From positions 14,012,001-14,076,000 of the forward strand of contig NC_060116.1 in the NCBI RefSeq assembly GCF_021155765.1: 64,000 bases of DNA, read 5' to 3'. How positions within the stretch are numbered: the stretch's first letter is position 1; each line of letters starts with the position of its first letter. Below are positions 12,557 to 22,260 of the stretch, piece by piece. The notes beneath the pieces were generated by a model that saw nothing but the letters and a program-made list of their open reading frames with translations, was not told where the DNA came from and made no database searches. This DNA comes from Diprion similis. Lineage: Eukaryota > Arthropoda > Insecta > Hymenoptera > Diprionidae. Position numbers and translations under genes: made by a program.

Positions 12557-13321
12557 GATTATCTGGCAACTTCCAGTTGAATAAAATATGTCATACCCGA
12601 GGGTCCATAATTAGTGGAAAAAGAATCCTGTAAAACGATTCTGAGACGAAAAATTTAAAAACTCTGAAAATCGCAAACAAACAAAGATTAACCCTTTTGG
12701 ATTTTTTCAGTTGAAATTTAGCCGACTTTGAAAAATACTGCACGACATCAACGTAATTTGCAAGAGGAATCGACTGCCCGTAGCCTCAATACACCGTCAG
12801 CTATTTCATCTCGCTTCTTCATTTTCTCCACGCTTCCACACTTCCAATTAACAATTCTGTATTTTTTAATTTCTCGAATAAAAATGTAATTGAGATCCAC
12901 TGACCTAACCACGTGAGTTTCGACGTGCGACATTTTGTCGTTGCGTCGGTACCCATTTTCATGAGCGTCGTTATCTTAGACGAATTGGCATCGCACGTTC
13001 CGTGCGAAACAGCCCGCCGATGCTGGCGAAATGTGCGACTCAAGTTGTGTGATTATGGGCGGCTGGCGGTAGAGCGGCACGGGGGGGGGGGCACAGCTGC
13101 TGCTCTCGACAGGCTCAAACAGGTACAATTCAACTACCGGCTTCACATAATTCGCGTTCTGTCAACCCAGTCAAAACAGAGATCTAGATTCAAGCAGGTT
13201 AATAAAGTGTCAAAATAAAGGAAAGTTTCTGGAGTGGATTAGCCAGTTCTGTGTTTTGAATTACCGAACGCCCCCGCGATCAAGGTGACGAACTTAAGAA
13301 AATATTAACTTTGAAACGTAA
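12557..13321. other. PrimPol upstream region
   Basis: No gene was recognised. A run of ten G lies at about 13081-13090. The 5' UTR and promoter of PrimPol should fall in this interval, and no TATA box was obvious. Confidence 0.4.
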
Positions 13322-15055
13322 ATGAAAGCCCACCAAAAAATCAACGCAATCGGTAAATTAGCGAAGAATACATTTTATGGAAAAAAATTGATCGAAAGTC
13401 ACGCTCAGCATGAATCCAGAGTCAAGGAATTATCATCGTCCTTACAGGATAGGGAAGATAAAAAGATTAAGCGAAGACGGTTGTTGGGACCGTCTGAATT
13501 TTGGGGTGAATATTGGAGGCAGCAAGAAGCATTGCTTGTGGCCGATCAAGGGAGTTCAAACTCCATGCATACCTTTGTTTTGCAATATGATCAGGGATAT
13601 AGGAAATTCATTGTAGCGCACCCAGAAATCTACTGGCTTGTCGATGAATCCAGACCCAAGGAGGAGAGATGTTCGTACGAGGTTTGATTCTTCTTTTTCT
13701 GTTAAAAAATTATGAATAAAACTTGAAACGACTAAAGTATTCACACACCTGTTCTTCCGTTGTCAGGTTATTCCGGATGGCTCTCCTTGCCACCTGTATT
13801 TTGATTTGGAATTCACCAAGGATTTGAACCCGACAAGCGATGGCTCAAAAATGACGAAAACCCTGATTGATGTATTTTGCGCATATTTTTTGGAACACTG
13901 GGGTTTCCCTTGCAGAAGATCGGATGTTCTCAGTCTGGACTCAACTACCGACGTTAAATTCAGCCGGCATTTAGTCTTCCACGTGAAAAATGTTATGTTC
14001 AAGAATAACAAACATACAGGACGGTTTGTTAAAGCCATATGCTCTAGTATTCGACAAAGTCTTTTGGTAGATAATACCAAACGATCCTCTGCTGATAATA
14101 TTTTAAGCCACTTTCCCAGAGGAGATTTGGCAGAGCTATTCGTCAACACCATGAAGGGAAAACAGCTCTTTGTAGATGAGGGAGTCTACACGAGAAACAG
14201 GCACTTTCGAATTTACAAGTCTACCAAGTTGGGAAAAAATTCTCATCTAACCGTGAGCGACGATTCTGAGTACATCCTCAACTCAACGCACAAGAATAAA
14301 GAATTGGGATTATTCTTAGACTCTTTGATTTCTTATTTGCCAAGTACTAAGAATTTGATTTTACTTGAATACCAGGATAAAAATTCGATAGATGCGATTA
14401 AATATTCCAAAGAATGTCTAAGTCAGCGTCAGGTTTGTGTCAGGACGGAAAAGAAAACAGAATCACCGTATCCTGAAATTGACAAATTTATCTTAGACAT
14501 TGTGAAACCTGGCAAAATTCGGGAAGTAAAAGTTATGAATGACGACATACTGTTATATACGTTCACAGATCATAGGTAAAATTCTACACATCAATTTTTA
14601 AAAAAGAAATGATCAGCACTTAGTCTTCAAACATTTATTTATTTCTTACCAGTCAAATGTTTCTGAAAATTGGATCTGATGACACAGTTCATAACGCATT
14701 CCATAAAATTCACCAAACTTGGTATGTATAAATTATTTGACTTTTTTTCTGTTCCAGGTACTGTGCCAACATAGGCAGGCCACATAAAAGCAATGGCGTG
14801 TATTGGATTGTTGATTTGCATAGCCAAGTAGCATTCCAAAAGTGCTACGATTATGACTGCACCGGCTTTAAATCTGTGCCTAGAAAATTACCAGAAAAAA
14901 TATGTTTTGAATTGGACAAGGAAACTGACATCCTTCTGTCCTCTATTCCTGACACTCAATATTGCTCTTCGCGTCAGACTGATAATGTCGTCATATTAGA
15001 AGATGACGCGGATTCAGAATTAGCAAATATCGACCTACCAGCATCTATAACTTAG
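13322..15055 (+). CDS. PrimPol: PrimPol: primase and DNA-directed polymerase
   Basis: The exons are 13322..13681, 13767..14575 and 14758..15055, together 1,467 nt encoding 488 aa. Junctions are GAG|GTTTGA to TCAG and CATAG|GTAAAA to TTCCAG. An in-frame TAA directly precedes the chosen ATG. PrimPol re-primes stalled replication forks in nucleus and mitochondria and can bypass lesions. It belongs to the archaeo-eukaryotic primase superfamily. Catalytic motif I is visible as FDLEF (D133, E135), the SRH motif as KFSRHLVF (186-188) and motif III as FVDEGVYTRNR (D257). The C-terminal zinc knuckle is C392, H399, C419, C424, with the same 7/20/5 spacing as human PrimPol (C419, H426, C446, C451). The protein is shorter than the human one (560 aa), mostly in the loop after the SRH motif and in the tail. 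The tail still has an acidic-hydrophobic stretch (NVVILEDDADSELANI) resembling an RPA-binding motif. It converges on STARD7. Confidence 0.95.
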
Positions 15056-16041
15056 AAATTGATTTTTCTAGCATATTCTAATCATTGTACACATATACAC
15101 GTAAAATATTAATATATTTAAATATCAAATACCTTTTGGCATTGCTATGAAATTGATATCAGAATTTAAGATTTATACAATATGTTATTGTACTCTGTAC
15201 ACGGATTAAAATATAGACATCTTTATTTTTACACGAGCCATGCTATAACATAATAATGCGTCTTTAGATTAAATTAATGATTTTCAAGATACATTTCACA
15301 TTAGATGGCCTTTCTTTTACAACGTTTTTATTTTTAAAATGACTCCTATAGAAGGGTTGAAAAAGTGCAAAAGCTTCGGATTACATGGCGCAGTGGCCAT
15401 TCACACGAAACGATTACATGACCATAATTTGAATATTCATTTTCTCTAGTAAGCCTGTGTAAAGACAGAAAAATTATTCAAAACCTACTACGTTGGCTTC
15501 GCTGACTAACACTTAAATTATTTATATAAGATTTAAAGCAAAATACTTCACTTGATCCAATTAGATTTGATTCATACTACGAAAGATACTATTTCAAAGC
15601 TACATTTTTTTCTATCTCTCACACACACGCATTTATACTTGCACATACGATTGAAATAACACTATTATCTTAACACACCTATGACAAACCGTACAAGATA
15701 AGTTTAGTTTTAAAACCATCCCCACTTGACCTGAACTTGATTTCCAAACGTATTAGTCGTGAAATTGAATTAACTAAAATTTTTTCCGAATGGGACTTCG
15801 ATTTGGCAGTGTTAGACTTGCTAGCGTACATCAACTTACAGTACAGAAATATTGAACGAGATCCTCAACGTTTATAAATACTGCATGAGTTCACGAGAAT
15901 AAATTCGACCATCCAGAGAGAAAACGCGTCGTCGTTAAAATGAGAATGTATTACTGATAATGTTTTCAAGTCAAGTAGCAGCAAATCTGAATTTGCTGAA
16001 ATCAATTTCTTCTAAACAAAGTATCTATGCGGCTTGTCATG
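15056..16041. other. Convergent 3' flanks of PrimPol and STARD7
   Basis: This AT-rich intergenic interval of just under 1 kb has no ORF of note. It must hold both 3' UTRs. Candidate poly(A) hexamers are ATTAAA at about 15206 on the plus strand and TTTATT (AATAAA on minus) near 15222, so the two transcripts may end close together or overlap. Confidence 0.5.
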
Positions 16042-18169
16042 TCACGTGAACAATCGGGATGGTAAGAAGTAGTGTAAAAAGCCACGTTCTTCGTCTGGTG
16101 TAGGGCCCATTACACTTTCTCTTTTGTCTTCTGCTTTATCTTCGGCATTTTCTGCACTTCGTTCTTTTTTGTCACTTTTCTCCGGCGACTTTGGTTCTTC
16201 GTTTTCCTTTCCTTTTTTTGGTGTTTCTGTATTTTCTTCTTTTGGTGTTTCTGTATTTTTCTTCACTTCAGATACGTAACCAATATCACTAACAGGTGAA
16301 TCGCTGCAAGTGTCGAGAACAATGGGCTGATCTCCAACCATATTGACCATTGCAGATTTTGCATCAACTGATTTGCGGCTGTGGTAATCTAATGTTGCTT
16401 TCCTCATACGACATAAGAAATCCGGAACCCCTTTATCAAAAAATAATAAAACTTCATTACGCAATAGTTGAAAACAAAACCTAGCTCTAATGGTGAAATT
16501 TCTAAAACTCATCTAGCAAATTTGTTATTGCGCTCACCACTCATTGCCACCCAAGTGGTTACAGCTGACGGTATGTTTACACCAGGGTCATCAAAATATG
16601 TTAATCCAAACTCGATACCGGGCTGATCAAATTCCGTGTATGGTTTTATTACCATGTATGACCAATACGTTGATACTCTAAACAAAAATGAAGCGATTGA
16701 GAAAAGTAAGTGAAGCATCACTGCTATCAGGTAGATATAAGTTGGACAATTAATTTACGACGCAAAGTAATCCATGCCACACCAATAAAAAAATTTGTCG
16801 CGGCTATTAACCTGTGCGTATCAGGCCTAAGTGGGGCCTTGGGATGATCCGATGCTCTGCTAATAATGACGATAAGGCCCTCTTCCTTATCAATCAGCCA
16901 TCTTCTTTGAAATACGTAATCTCTGTTTGCAAATAATCTCTATAACCAGAATTCATTCATTTCAACAGCTGTGTCTACACCTACGTTGTATCTGGTTATG
17001 AATTACTTACCGGCCAGATCATTTCCCAGTAAACAATTTCACTGCGATGATCCGAGCACGATTCTGTGCTGGGATCAGTGTCAATGACCTCCAGATGTCT
17101 AGCAGTGGGATCCCATTCTTTTCTATACTCCACGTCAACTTGAACGTGTAGAAAATCCTCCGCTGACACGTCTGGAAATGACCCGTAGACTTTGTAAGCA
17201 TACAACCCTCCACTTTCGGGCTCTTCTTTGCGCCACATTAACATATCCTGCCTCTCTATGAATGGCTGCCATTGATTCCCGTTACCTAACAGATATTAAA
17301 TACCTAAATTAAAATGTAATGAAATAATATGTAGAAAATATGAATTTATGGAATTAATAAGATCATGAAAACGATTAACAATGTCTCAGACAGATGCTTT
17401 AGAGACAAAGTGATAAGAGTGATAAACAGTTTGAAGGACAGTCTAGCTGATTAAACTAGATTTCAATTAGAAATCATGAAACTCTGTCTTATAGAAAATT
17501 TTCATTCTCATAACACCAAGCTTAATAAATGTACTTAAGATAAGACCATTTTGAATAGAAGCCAGAGCGGGTTTGGCGCCGTGACATTGGCAGTATTTGA
17601 CTCCAGACTGTGTGACGTCAATGACTAGTCTTAGGTGGCACTTCGCGCACGTAACGGTATTTTCTCGCAGCTGGTGGATGTCGACGAGTTCTTTGGAGTA
17701 CCTGAAAAGGATCGGAGTAGAAGATTAAAGACAAAACTCAAACGAAGGCACAGTCTTTGGTAAATGACCAATGAATTTACCTGTGCAATTCGTTGTCTGG
17801 AATTCTCTCTCGATCCCAATTGTAGACGGAGACGCCAGCAGCGCCAAACAGATATTTTCTAGTGTTTTGACCGAGTCTACGCCGCCATATATTAACGAAC
17901 GACTTGAGAGCAACGTCGTCCCAAATTTTAGTGTACAAGTGAAAGATTTGCAGCGTCCGCCTTACGCGTTGAGCAACAATGCATTCGAATTGTCTGGCAC
18001 AGGATTTTGCCACCTGATGACTTTGCTCCCTTAACCACAATCGCACCCAACGTCCACCCCATTTTCTTCCGATGACCTCGAAGCTCTTACGACTCGCATT
18101 GTTCCTCACATGAATTAAATTGGGGTTATAACGACGAGCAAGGGCGTTGGACACGTGCAAGTAATGCAT
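16042..18169 (-). CDS. STARD7: STARD7: mitochondrial StAR-related lipid transfer (phosphatidylcholine) protein
   Basis: The coding exons are 17781..18169, about 17547..17701, 17011..17285, 16812..16939, 16538..16677 and 16042..16430, giving about 491 aa with all phases compatible. STARD7 carries phosphatidylcholine to the inner mitochondrial membrane. Exon 1 has an Arg-rich, acid-poor N-terminus like a mitochondrial presequence, followed by the block found in vertebrate STARD7 (RVRRTLQIFHLY, FVNIWRRRLG, GVSVYNWDRERI). The START domain begins near residue 185: YAYKVYGSFPDVSAEDF, VQVDVEYRKEWD, ANRDYVFQRRW, VIISRASDHP, YMVIKPY, FGLTYFDDP and GVPDF all match the family. Exon 2 adds a Cys4 motif (C148, C151, C167, C169). 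The tail is a low-complexity Lys/Glu stretch with a repeated NTETPK. The end of exon 2 is uncertain: ATG|GTCTTA at 17547 and TTAA|GTACAT at 17535 both keep the frame and differ by four residues. Confidence 0.93.
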
Positions 18170-18907
18170 CTTTCACAGATTGATTATCTATTTCTCTAAC
18201 GAGACCGACTGCTAGTCTCAATTACTGGACATATTTCGAGGTTTACTCAATTAAATATCCTTTTCTTATGGATAAAAGACTTTTCTAAGCGACAATTGAC
18301 TCGATTGGAAACTCCGAAATACCAAATTCTGATCGATTCATGTTAAACGGAATTTGGGAGGCTTCTAGCCACCCTAAATTGTGCTTCTATATGGTCACAG
18401 GTGACAAACATTCGTCAATTACGACGTAGACTTTTATTATATTTATTACACTAGATGACACTTTTTGAACGACATTATCCAACATTCAAGTGCACGTTAA
18501 AAATATACATAGGTTGAAGAATTTACCGCAGTTCGTCGCATGTCGACGATCATCGACGATCTCAGCGAAACGAGAGCGATGCGACAATTATTCGAACTAA
18601 AAAACCCCACCATGTCGTCAAACAAATCGGCCCTAAATTCATGCGCAATTTCACTTGGCTTTGATCTTTTAGGTGCACGGATTATTCAACCCTTCACGCA
18701 AGCATTGCCAACGAATGAAGAGGGAATCCATATACTGATGTAGATTATTTTCAATCAAATACATTGTACTTGCATGTAAAAGACTCGAGGAGCGATATGG
18801 AAGGCTGGGTTTTACGTATACACAAAATATGCGAATTGCAAAGTAGAATAAATAGTTGCGAAATTCATTGTTGCACATGCGATGTCTATAGATATCTATA
18901 TGGAATC
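18170..18907. other. STARD7 promoter and AKH 3' flank
   Basis: The interval lies between the STARD7 start codon and the AKH poly(A) signal. No recognisable gene was found. The 67-aa plus frame at 18540-18743 has no identifiable features and is not called. Confidence 0.45.
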
Positions 18908-18913
18908 TTTATT
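18908..18913 (-). terminator. Candidate AKH poly(A) signal (AATAAA on minus)
   Basis: TTTATT on the plus strand reads as AATAAA on the minus strand, 90 bases past the AKH stop codon. That is a plausible distance for a short neuropeptide 3' UTR. Confidence 0.45.
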
Positions 18914-19002
18914 GAAATAATAATTCGTTTATTATATAATAATATTCTATGTTCATTTAGCATACAGATATAATGAGTTTCTCGTCCATTTCAGATTTAG
19001 TT

Positions 19003-19756
19003 TCACTTTGTAAACTTCTGGCAATCCAACAACTTCTGAGCTTCGTTCTGTAATAAAATAAAATACTTGGCAGTGAGATTTCTCAATGTATTATCGACTT
19101 GCCATTGTTTTATTATTCAATTTTCTTCCTTCCACTTCGATGGAATTATGTTTCTTGAAGAAAAAAAATAAATTCACACGGAATTACCTGTATTATATTA
19201 TAGAGAGCAAGAAGTTGGTTCAGCGAAGGTTTACCCTGAGACGAGCACATGGCACTACCGCCGCTCCCTGTTTGAGGGTTTTGGCCTCTTTTACCCCATC
19301 CGGTGGAGAAATTCAATTGTGCCTCGGTCCCGAGGGCGACGATTAAAAGTATTGCAAGTACCAGCACGAAGCACCCTGATTTAATCCTCCCAAACCTGCA
19401 GTCATAACGGTAGATTAAATGGTGGCAGATAATGTCAATTCAAGTATCACATTCCGTCTTGCATTTCGATTTGAATTTGAAAAGAAAAATTAGACAATTC
19501 CCGATAACCGTCCAGCTTTCTTTCGCACGAGAAATAAATTCTATGTCTCATTATCACTTCGTGGGATATTCGAAGAGCTATGAATTAGTCGTTGTCATTG
19601 ATTTATAAATCTATAAGTTGCATAAGACTTTCTGCACCATGAAAGAATTTAATGCTTTTTGTAAATCAAGTAAACACCAATTTAACACTGACAACATAAC
19701 ATTGCGTCCTCCCGCAATCGAAATGGAGAGATACATTATTGTATACAAACTCACAT
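19003..19756 (-). CDS. AKH: Adipokinetic hormone (AKH) precursor
   Basis: AKH is made in the corpora cardiaca and mobilises lipid and trehalose from the fat body. The precursor is 84 aa: a signal peptide (1-26, ending VALGTEA), the octapeptide QLNFSTGW (27-34), a Gly amide donor, a Lys-Arg cleavage site, then a 47-residue associated peptide with two cysteines (C51, C79), as is usual in AKH precursors. The mature hormone should be pGlu-LNFSTGW-amide, the sequence of locust AKH-II. Coding exons are 19755-19756 (only the A and T of the start codon), 19188..19395 and 19003..19047. Junctions are AAT|GTGAGT to CTGCAG|G and ACAG|GTAATT to TTACAG|A. The frame upstream of the hormone has no ATG inside exon 2, and the joined exons create ATG-TTT-GGG-AGG exactly at the junction. 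There is no ATG between the TATA-predicted transcription start and this junction. Confidence 0.95.
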
Positions 19757-19868
19757 TCTGAACTTGGAACTTCCGTACACAACAGCTGCGATTATTCTTC
19801 CAATATCTGTCGGAGTACCGATACTGTGACAAGATCACGATTGAGATTGAACGAGGCCTGCCCGGGAC

Positions 19869-19874
19869 TTTATA
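19869..19874 (-). promoter_or_regulatory. TATA box of the AKH gene
   Basis: Minus-strand TATAAA sits in a GGGGTATAAAGTCCCGGG context. It predicts transcription start near 19840-19850, where TTCAATCT resembles an arthropod initiator. That leaves a first exon of about 90 bases ending at the GTGAGT donor at 19754. Confidence 0.6.
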
Positions 19875-21680
19875 CCCCATTTTCCCTCCTGCCCCGTTCC
19901 ACCCCTGCAGCCTCCTATTCCTCTCTGCTCCAGCTACCCCTAAAAAATCATCCCCCTTGCGGCCCTCTAGCAACGAGCTTGAGAAGACCCGAAGAGGAAA
20001 CCGTCATGTTTACTCCAATGATCGGCGTCAGTGTTTTGCGATAGCCGTTGACGCAAGCCGACGATATCTGTGGCTTTAATTATCAAACACTTTCAAATAT
20101 TACGACAGGGTTGATCTTCGTTCGATAAGCATTATGGGCGTGTTTGAAGATGCGTGCACTTATTATTATAATTATTTTTTTATTCCCGATAAAATGCGAA
20201 ATATACTTAATAAAAACTGTTGAAAATAAGAACGAACTTTATAATTAATTAAAGTAGATATGCATAAATATTAAAGACAAGAATAGGACATTCTCTTTTT
20301 CTTTTACTTTCGCAGATGGACAAACGAATCTATTTTCAACAGGATGTGAGCGACTCTCTGGCGCACACGGCTCGGGGCTACATCTTTGTATGTGGGCGTC
20401 CGAACAGTTTGAAAAACATTTATTGAATCCGACCTCGACTTTCGTCCGGTGTCCGGATCAATTTTTGTGCGTGTAAATAATGACGAAGTTAATCGTAAGA
20501 TAGGCGGATGTAAAAATGGTTTACAAAGATTGAAAGAATAAGAAAAAGAGCTGCGACGTAACGAGAGACAAATAGCTGTCCTGTTTGCATAGCGTGCCTA
20601 CCATAAAGTGAACCTTCGCCTCGAAATAGCTGAGGGTTTCATAAAATAACTCTGCTGTTACATGACCAAGGCAGTCTTAGACTTCCCTATGATATATATA
20701 TATACCTACGCATTACGTTGTACCGTCCAAAGTTTCCTTTCCGTCCTATATAAACCCTTCTTCGTATTTGTCGTCATAATAAGCTGCAGCTCTCTATACC
20801 TGTCTCTATAATTCTTTGGAAAACGTAATCGATTATAAAACTTCCGGATTGTTCAAGGCGCGTATAATTGGTACCGTACAACGCGTCCCGGTATAGTGCA
20901 TGTGGACTCGGTAATATAGCTGTAGAAATACCTTATCCGCAGCTAAAAATATCTTGATCCGGAAACCTTTAATCCCGTAATTAGTACAAGGTGAGAGACA
21001 AAGATCGTCAACGTTGACTTATTCTGAAATATGAATAATACAATTACAGGGTACTTGGACATTTGTGAGGTTGTTTTGTTAATAGTAAAAATTAGGAAAC
21101 GCCTCCTTGCCACGTTTTCTTGAAATTTTTGAAAAGATTTCTTTTTCCATATTTTCTAACACTCTTCACTCAAATAACGATCATACGTAGGTATATTTAT
21201 CCGGATGCTCCCTTTTCACGTGACCGACCCACGTAAGGATCGGTTGGCAAAAGTTTCGCAACTTTTTACTCGAACATGAGAGCGACTAGCTATTATTATA
21301 ATTAGTTAGCATGGTAAGAAAAGCCAGGCCTTCTTAATAAGGCTTCTTCGTAATTTATCGCTGACTCCTTCTCAGCAGGAAATGAAGCCATCGGGCTCAT
21401 TCGGAACAAATGATTAATCAATTTAGTTTTCAGTACTAATTCCTTGACGTACGTATTCTATCTCACTCCTTCAACTTTGGTCGAATGGCGTCAAACTCCT
21501 CCGCCATTACAACATCGAGCACCAATTAGTATACCATATACGTATGTAATAATATAAACATTTCGGATCGACGAGTGAATAGCAAACTTGGCTTATCAAG
21601 GATTCGCCGATTTCGGGAATCGATCGCCATTGTTTAAGAATTTACAAGAAAAAGGTCTAGGAAAACAAGATTCTCAACCC
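19875..21680. other. Upstream flank of AKH, no gene recognised
   Basis: No coding exon was recognised on either strand. The interval probably holds the upstream regulatory region of AKH. A short TA run lies near 20693-20703. Confidence 0.45.
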
Positions 21681-22260
21681 CCATGAATGTGTGCCTCCAA
21701 TTTCCTACGATGAATCTTTTATCGAACATTCCTGTTGGAAATTCAAAAATGTCAGTTACCGGACGCGAAAAAACCAATTTTAAAAATATGGAAGGCTGGA
21801 ACTTTAAGGAACCACCGATTTTGAAAACGTTCGAAATGCAAATGGAGTTTTGGTTCTAGAAAAGAGTTCTCGAGTTCTTATATCGTTGCAGCAGTAGTTC
21901 TGGCCCCCAAAAAAATTAAAAACGAATATCAAAAGTACGCTAAATCGGAACAAAAATCATAAATTACTTCGCAAATTCCAAGTAGATTGCGACGAGAGTG
22001 TCAAACATTCCGAATAACTGTAGGGGGCTACCCATAACTCTGGAAAAAGTAATTATTGTTTTCATCATGGAGGTTTTTCTACTGTTTTTCTAGAGCTAGA
22101 ACTCCATTTGCACTTTCAATATTTTGAAAATGGATTTTTCACAACCGGTGACTGAAATTTTTTGAATTTCCAACAGTAGCGCTAGGACTCCACGAAAGAA
22201 CCCGGAAATCTCGATAAAAGTTTCATTAGTAAAAATTGGGGAGCCAGGTTCACAGAGGTG
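21681..22260. repeat. Degenerate long inverted repeat (foldback or MITE-like)
   Basis: The left arm (about 21681-21870) and right arm (about 22075-22260) are reverse complements with substitutions and indels. Shared blocks are CTTTTATCGA, CTGTTGGAAATTCAAAAA followed by GTCAG/TTTCAG, and GCAAATGGAGTT with CTAGAAAA. About 200 bp separate the arms. No coding capacity is seen, consistent with an old non-autonomous DNA transposon. Confidence 0.7.

Noticed and set aside
19611..19973. 120-aa minus-strand ORF over the AKH promoter
   Set aside because: It runs through the TATA box, the untranslated first exon and intron 1 in an unrelated frame.
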